A stretch of DNA of 10,496 bases from the NCBI GenBank assembly GCA_017860395.1, contig JAGDMC010000029.1:1-10496 (forward strand), read 5' to 3'. The notes beneath the pieces are model-generated. The model was not told the origin of the DNA and did no database searches. It saw only the letters and a program-made list of their open reading frames with translations. The stretch is from Bacteroidota bacterium. GTDB taxonomy: Bacteria; Bacteroidota; Bacteroidia; Bacteroidales; UBA932. A program made the translations under genes and the position numbers. Shown here one piece after another: positions 7,286 through 10,496 of the stretch (position 1 is the stretch's first letter; every line of letters starts with the position of its first letter).

Positions 7286-9946
7286 TTAATGTTTAAGAAG
7301 TTCATTTTTCAACTTGGAAAGTTTATCAATTTTAGTTTCGGCGTCGCTTTTTTTCTTGAATTCAATATCTACTATAGCTTTTGGGGCACTTGCCACAAAT
7401 TTTTCATTTGAGAGCTTTTTGTTTACAGAGGCAAGAAAACCTGTGAGATGCTCAATTTCGGCATCAATCTTTCTTATTTCTTCTTCTGTATTAACCAAAT
7501 CTCCCAGTGGAATAAAAAACTCAGCGGTGTCTACCATAAATGAAGAACCTGAGTTATTATCCGCTCTGCTTTCCAGTAATTTTATCTCCGATATGTTGGC
7601 CATTTTTTTAATAATCGGATAGAATTCCGGAGATAACCCTCCTTTAATATACAATTCCAACGGATTTTTAGGAGAAATTGCCTTTGACTGTCTAATGTTC
7701 CGGATGTTAACTATAACCTCCTTAACCTGTTCAAAGCTTTTAATGTATTCAGGCGAATATGGTTTTGCCGCAGGCTGCATTGCTATCATTATACTCTCTT
7801 TTTGTCCCCTTTCTTCCAGATTATGCCACAACTCCTCGGTAATGAATGGCATAAACGGATGAAGAATCTTGAGCAGTTTATCGAAGAATCCCATTGTAGC
7901 CTTGTATGTATCAGGATCCATTGGCGCTCCGGAATCAGGTTTGATGATTTCAAGATACCAGGCGCAAAAATCATCCCAGAAGAGCTTGTAAATCAACATC
8001 AGGGCATCAGAAATCCTGAATTTTTCAAAGTGATCGTTAATCGTTTCTATTGATTGGGAAAGGATATTGTCAAACCATTTGACGGCACTTGCCGATTTCT
8101 CGTTCTGTCTCAGACTCTCTTCAACGTTCCAGCCTATAACAAGCCTGTATGCGTTCCATATTTTGTTTGAGAAGTTTCTTCCCTGTTCTACCTGACTTTC
8201 GTCAAAAAGAATATCAGTACCTGCATTGCTGCAAATCAGCATTCCAACACGTACGCCATCTGCGCCGTAGCTTTTGATCAGTTCAATCGGATCAGGTGAG
8301 TTTCCAAGAGATTTGGACATTTTTCTGCCAAGTTTATCTCTTACGATACCAGTCAGATATACATTTCTGAATGGAATGTCATTACAGAATTCATGACCGG
8401 CCATTATCATTCTTGCTACCCAAAAAAACAGAATTTCGGGAGCTGTTACAAGGTCATTTGTAGGATAATAATATGCAAGGTCGCTGTTTGGGACTTTATC
8501 GGGAAATCCGGGTTTTCCAGGATCAAAAACCGATATTGGCCATAACCATGAAGAAAACCATGTATCCAGCACATCATTATCTTGTTTCAAATCGGACAAC
8601 TCAATTGATGGATTTGATTTTCTGGCAAGTTCCAGTGCTTCGGTTTCGTTTGAAGCAACAACAAAGTCGCCATCAGGCAGATACCAGGCAGGAATTCTTT
8701 GTCCCCACCATAGCTGACGGGAAATACACCAGTCCCGCACATTCTCCATCCAATGTTTGTATGTGTTTTTATATTTGTCCGGAATAAGTTTAATCTTATC
8801 GCTCTCAACATAGTTTAAAGCCTCTTTTGAAGCCTCTTCCATCTTCAAAAACCATTGAAGCGACAGTCTTGGCTCTATTACGGCATTAGTTCTTTCTGAA
8901 TATCCTATTTGTGATGTGTACTGTTCCTCTTTTTCAAGACAACCGGCCTCGGAAAGCATTTTTACAATTTTCTTCCTTGCAGCAAATCTCTCTTCTCCAA
9001 TTAGGATAACTGCTTTTTCGTTGAGTTTCCCAAAATTGTCGAGAATATCAATAACCGGCAGTTTGTGTCTTATTCCAATTTCATAGTCGTTTATATCATG
9101 GGCCGGCGTAATTTTCAGGCAGCCTGTTCCAAAATCCATTGATACATATTCGTCCTCAATTATCGGAATCTCTTTATTTATAAGAGGGATCAATACTTTG
9201 CGGCCTTTAAGCCCAAAATATCTCTCGTCCTGAGGATGTACACAAAGAGCAACGTCTGCCATTATTGTCTCGGGACGGGTAGTTGCAATTATTACAAAGT
9301 CTTTGCCTGCTTTTCCGTCGTTTGATAAGTAATATCTAAGATAGTAGAGTTTTGATGAAGTCTCTTTATGAATAACCTCTTCATCACTCACGGCCGTTTG
9401 ACCCTCCGGATCCCAGTTTACCATTCTCACGCCTCTGTATATGAGTCCTTTGTTATAATAGTGAACGAAGGTATTTATAACCCCTTTGCTCAATTCCGGG
9501 TCCATTGTAAATTTTGTTCTTTCCCAGTCACATGATGCACCCAGTTTTTTTAATTGTTCCAGAATAATGCCGCCATGTTTCTCTTTCCACTCCCATGCAT
9601 GTTTCAAAAACTCTTCCCTGGTAAGGTCGCTTTTTTCAATTCCTTCGCTTTTAAGCTTAGACACCACTTTCGCCTCGGTTGCAATAGATGCATGGTCCGT
9701 TCCGGGCACCCAGCAAGCGTTTTTGCCCATCATTCTGGCCCTCCTGACTAATACATCCTGAAGAGTATTATTGAGCATATGACCCATATGAAGTACACCT
9801 GTAACGTTGGGTGGAGGTATAACAATAGTATATGGTTCCCTTGCATCAGGTTCCGAATGAAAATATCTGTTTTGTAACCAAAATGAGTACCATTTATCCT
9901 CCGTCAATGAGGGATCGTATTTAGCCGGAATCTCCATAAAAACCAT
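7286..9946 (-). CDS. valS: Valine--tRNA ligase
   Basis: This class I aminoacyl-tRNA synthetase (886 residues, normal length) attaches valine to tRNA-Val in the cytoplasm. The catalytic Rossmann fold carries [13 protein letters not shown] (44-56, the HIGH-type motif HMGH) and KMSKS (542-546). The inserted editing domain, which removes mischarged threonine, lies at about 190-350 and contains [11 protein letters not shown] (221-231). The anticodon-binding helical domain covers about 630-770, with [12 protein letters not shown] at 696-707. About 820-886 is a Lys/Glu-rich C-terminal coiled coil typical of ValRS. The ATG at 9946 gives [10 protein letters not shown]; a second ATG at 9937 gives MEIPAKYDP, closer to how related proteins begin, so the true start may be three codons downstream. 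It is the promoter-proximal gene of the - strand run. No T-box or long leader is present: the inferred 5' UTR is under 30 bases. Confidence 0.97.
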   Translation of the reverse strand: MVFMEIPAKYDPSLTEDKWYSFWLQNRYFHSEPDAREPYTIVIPPPNVTGVLHMGHMLNNTLQDVLVRRARMMGKNACWVPGTDHASIATEAKVVSKLKSEGIEKSDLTREEFLKHAWEWKEKHGGIILEQLKKLGASCDWERTKFTMDPELSKGVINTFVHYYNKGLIYRGVRMVNWDPEGQTAVSDEEVIHKETSSKLYYLRYYLSNDGKAGKDFVIIATTRPETIMADVALCVHPQDERYFGLKGRKVLIPLINKEIPIIEDEYVSMDFGTGCLKITPAHDINDYEIGIRHKLPVIDILDNFGKLNEKAVILIGEERFAARKKIVKMLSEAGCLEKEEQYTSQIGYSERTNAVIEPRLSLQWFLKMEEASKEALNYVESDKIKLIPDKYKNTYKHWMENVRDWCISRQLWWGQRIPAWYLPDGDFVVASNETEALELARKSNPSIELSDLKQDNDVLDTWFSSWLWPISVFDPGKPGFPDKVPNSDLAYYYPTNDLVTAPEILFFWVARMIMAGHEFCNDIPFRNVYLTGIVRDKLGRKMSKSLGNSPDPIELIKSYGADGVRVGMLICSNAGTDILFDESQVEQGRNFSNKIWNAYRLVIGWNVEESLRQNEKSASAVKWFDNILSQSIETINDHFEKFRISDALMLIYKLFWDDFCAWYLEIIKPDSGAPMDPDTYKATMGFFDKLLKILHPFMPFITEELWHNLEERGQKESIMIAMQPAAKPYSPEYIKSFEQVKEVIVNIRNIRQSKAISPKNPLELYIKGGLSPEFYPIIKKMANISEIKLLESRADNNSGSSFMVDTAEFFIPLGDLVNTEEEIRKIDAEIEHLTGFLASVNKKLSNEKFVASAPKAIVDIEFKKKSDAETKIDKLSKLKNELLKH

Positions 9947-9967
9947 TTACTTTTTAAATCTAAACAG

Positions 9968-9999
9968 CAAAGTTATACATTTTATGGAGAGCACACAAA
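9968..9999 (-). promoter_or_regulatory. Predicted Bacteroidota-type promoter of the valS operon
   Basis: On the - strand TTTG (9999-9996) is followed after 20 bases by TAACTTTG (9975-9968). This matches the Bacteroidota primary sigma-factor pattern of a TTTG -33 box, 19-21 bases, and TAnnTTTG. Transcription would begin near 9960-9963, leaving a leader of roughly 15-25 bases before the valS start. It is the only good promoter-like match I noticed for the seven-gene run, although I did not scan every gene body exhaustively. Confidence 0.65.
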
Positions 10000-10000
10000 A

Positions 10001-10029
10001 TTAGCTTTACAGAAAAAGTCTTATATTTG
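10001..10029 (+). promoter_or_regulatory. Predicted promoter of the DUF3467-etfB genes
   Basis: TATATTTG at 10022-10029 fits the TAnnTTTG -7 consensus exactly and lies 26 bases before the DUF3467 ATG. The -33 side is weaker: TTAG at 10001-10004, with a 17-base spacer, is the best candidate. Its upstream end abuts the -33 box of the divergent valS promoter at 9996-9999. Confidence 0.5.
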
Positions 10030-10055
10030 CATACGATAATTTAAAGAAAATAGTT

Positions 10056-10364
10056 ATGAGTACTGATAATGAGTTAAATATAGAGTTAGGTAATGATGTT
10101 GCACAAGGGTCTTATTCTAACCTTGCAATAATTACCCACTCAAGCAGTGAATTTATAATCGACTACATAAGAATGATGCCGGGGGTGCCTAAGCCTCAGG
10201 TAAACAATAGAATAATAATGACTGCCGAGAATGCAAAAAGGTTGTTTCTTGCGCTACAGGATAATATTGCAAAGTTTGAATCTCAATATGGAGAGATTGA
10301 ACTTTTTAACGAATCAAAAGGAGTTATTCCAATGGGCTTCGGTAATAGTTCAGCCGAAGCTTAA
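10056..10364 (+). CDS. DUF3467 family protein of unknown function
   Basis: The 102-residue product is recognisable as DUF3467 from the segments VAQGSYSNLAIITHSSSEFI (15-34), DYIRMMPGVPKPQVNNRIIM (36-55) and AKRLFLALQDNIAKFESQYG (60-79). It has no signal peptide, no membrane segment and no obvious catalytic triad, so it is probably a small cytoplasmic protein. The family is widespread in Bacteroidota and also found elsewhere; its role is not established to my knowledge. The last 20 residues (IELFNESKGVIPMGFGNSSA and after) are a variable tail. It starts with ATG at 10056-10058, about 20 bases after the inferred transcription start, and is followed 19 bases later by etfB, so co-transcription is likely. 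Confidence 0.93.
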   Translation: MSTDNELNIELGNDVAQGSYSNLAIITHSSSEFIIDYIRMMPGVPKPQVNNRIIMTAENAKRLFLALQDNIAKFESQYGEIELFNESKGVIPMGFGNSSAEA

Positions 10365-10383
10365 ATCACTATAAATAAACAGT

Positions 10384-10496
10384 ATGACTAAGACATTTAA
10401 AATTGTTGTTCTGGCAAAACAAGTGCCGGATACTAGAAATGTTGGCAAAAATGCTATGAAGGAGGATGGAACTGTTAATCGTGCCGCCCTGCCTGC
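10384..10496 (+). CDS. etfB: Electron transfer flavoprotein beta subunit, N-terminal part (cut by window edge)
   Basis: Thirty-seven complete codons are visible from ATG 10384. The protein begins MTKTFKIVVLAKQVPDTRNV and continues KEDGTVNRAALPA, which is characteristic of EtfB/FixA: the KIVVLAKQVPDT strand-loop is part of the nucleotide-binding fold, and DGTVNR is a typical conserved turn. EtfB pairs with EtfA to carry electrons from flavin dehydrogenases, such as acyl-CoA dehydrogenases, into the respiratory or bifurcating chain. No TAnnTTTG box was seen in the 19-base gap after the DUF3467 gene, so it is probably read from the same promoter. An etfA gene would be expected just beyond the right edge. 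Confidence 0.9.
   Translation, partial: MTKTFKIVVLAKQVPDTRNVGKNAMKEDGTVNRAALP

Larger units (their letters stand above)
9947..10055. promoter_or_regulatory. Divergent intergenic region between valS and the DUF3467 gene
   Basis: These 109 AT-rich bases form the largest gap in the window. They hold the two predicted back-to-back promoters. I saw no tRNA, riboswitch, leader peptide or strong hairpin here. Confidence 0.7.

Noticed and set aside
8473..8787. A 104-codon open frame on the + strand within valS
   Set aside because: It is antisense to the ValRS catalytic region, whose motifs are intact in the - strand frame; the translation looks like a frame shadow.
9947..10055. T-box or other tRNA-sensing leader for valS
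   Set aside because: The inferred leader is under 30 bases and no T-box sequence or specifier stem is visible; T-box control is also not typical of Bacteroidota.

Overview
The window reads as chromosomal, mostly housekeeping DNA from a member of the Bacteroidota, most likely Bacteroidales. Evidence: a DUF3467 gene, a lipoprotein with a PCMD-type (putative carbohydrate metabolism) domain, an EtfB amino terminus of the type found in this group, promoters fitting the Bacteroidota -33/-7 pattern (TTTG, then TAnnTTTG), AT-rich DNA, and starts without clear Shine-Dalgarno sequences. No RNA genes, insertion sequences, CRISPR arrays or defence genes were seen. No stretch above about 110 bases lacks a gene.

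Layout. At the left edge is the last codon block of an unidentified + strand gene, joined by a TGATG overlap to a SpoU/TrmH-family RNA methyltransferase gene. Its 3' end overlaps by 20 bases the 3' end of a second SpoU-family gene, rlmB, on the - strand. rlmB is the last gene of a tightly packed seven-gene - strand run. In transcription order the run is valS, a large PCMD lipoprotein, a YbgC/FadM-like hotdog thioesterase, tatA, tatC, an ABC-F ATPase and rlmB. Junctions run from a 17-base overlap to a 23-base gap, so one transcript from a promoter near 9968-9999 is likely. A divergent + strand promoter at about 10022-10029 would drive a DUF3467 gene and then etfB, which is cut by the right edge.

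How the genes relate. Three - strand genes serve translation: ValRS charges tRNA-Val, ABC-F proteins act on ribosomes, and RlmB methylates 23S rRNA. TatA and TatC form a twin-arginine translocase with no tatB beside them. The thioesterase would act on acyl-CoA or acyl-ACP. The lipoprotein is the one accessory-looking member: its N-terminal half holds five degenerate beta-rich repeats and its C-terminal third a PCMD-like domain, yet it sits 3 bases after valS and 5 bases before the thioesterase.

I found no convincing new multi-gene system. The items most worth checking are the lipoprotein inside the housekeeping operon, the overlapping convergent methyltransferase genes, the altered first signature motif (LSQGW) of the ABC-F protein, the back-to-back promoters, and the two GTG starts at overlapping gene junctions.
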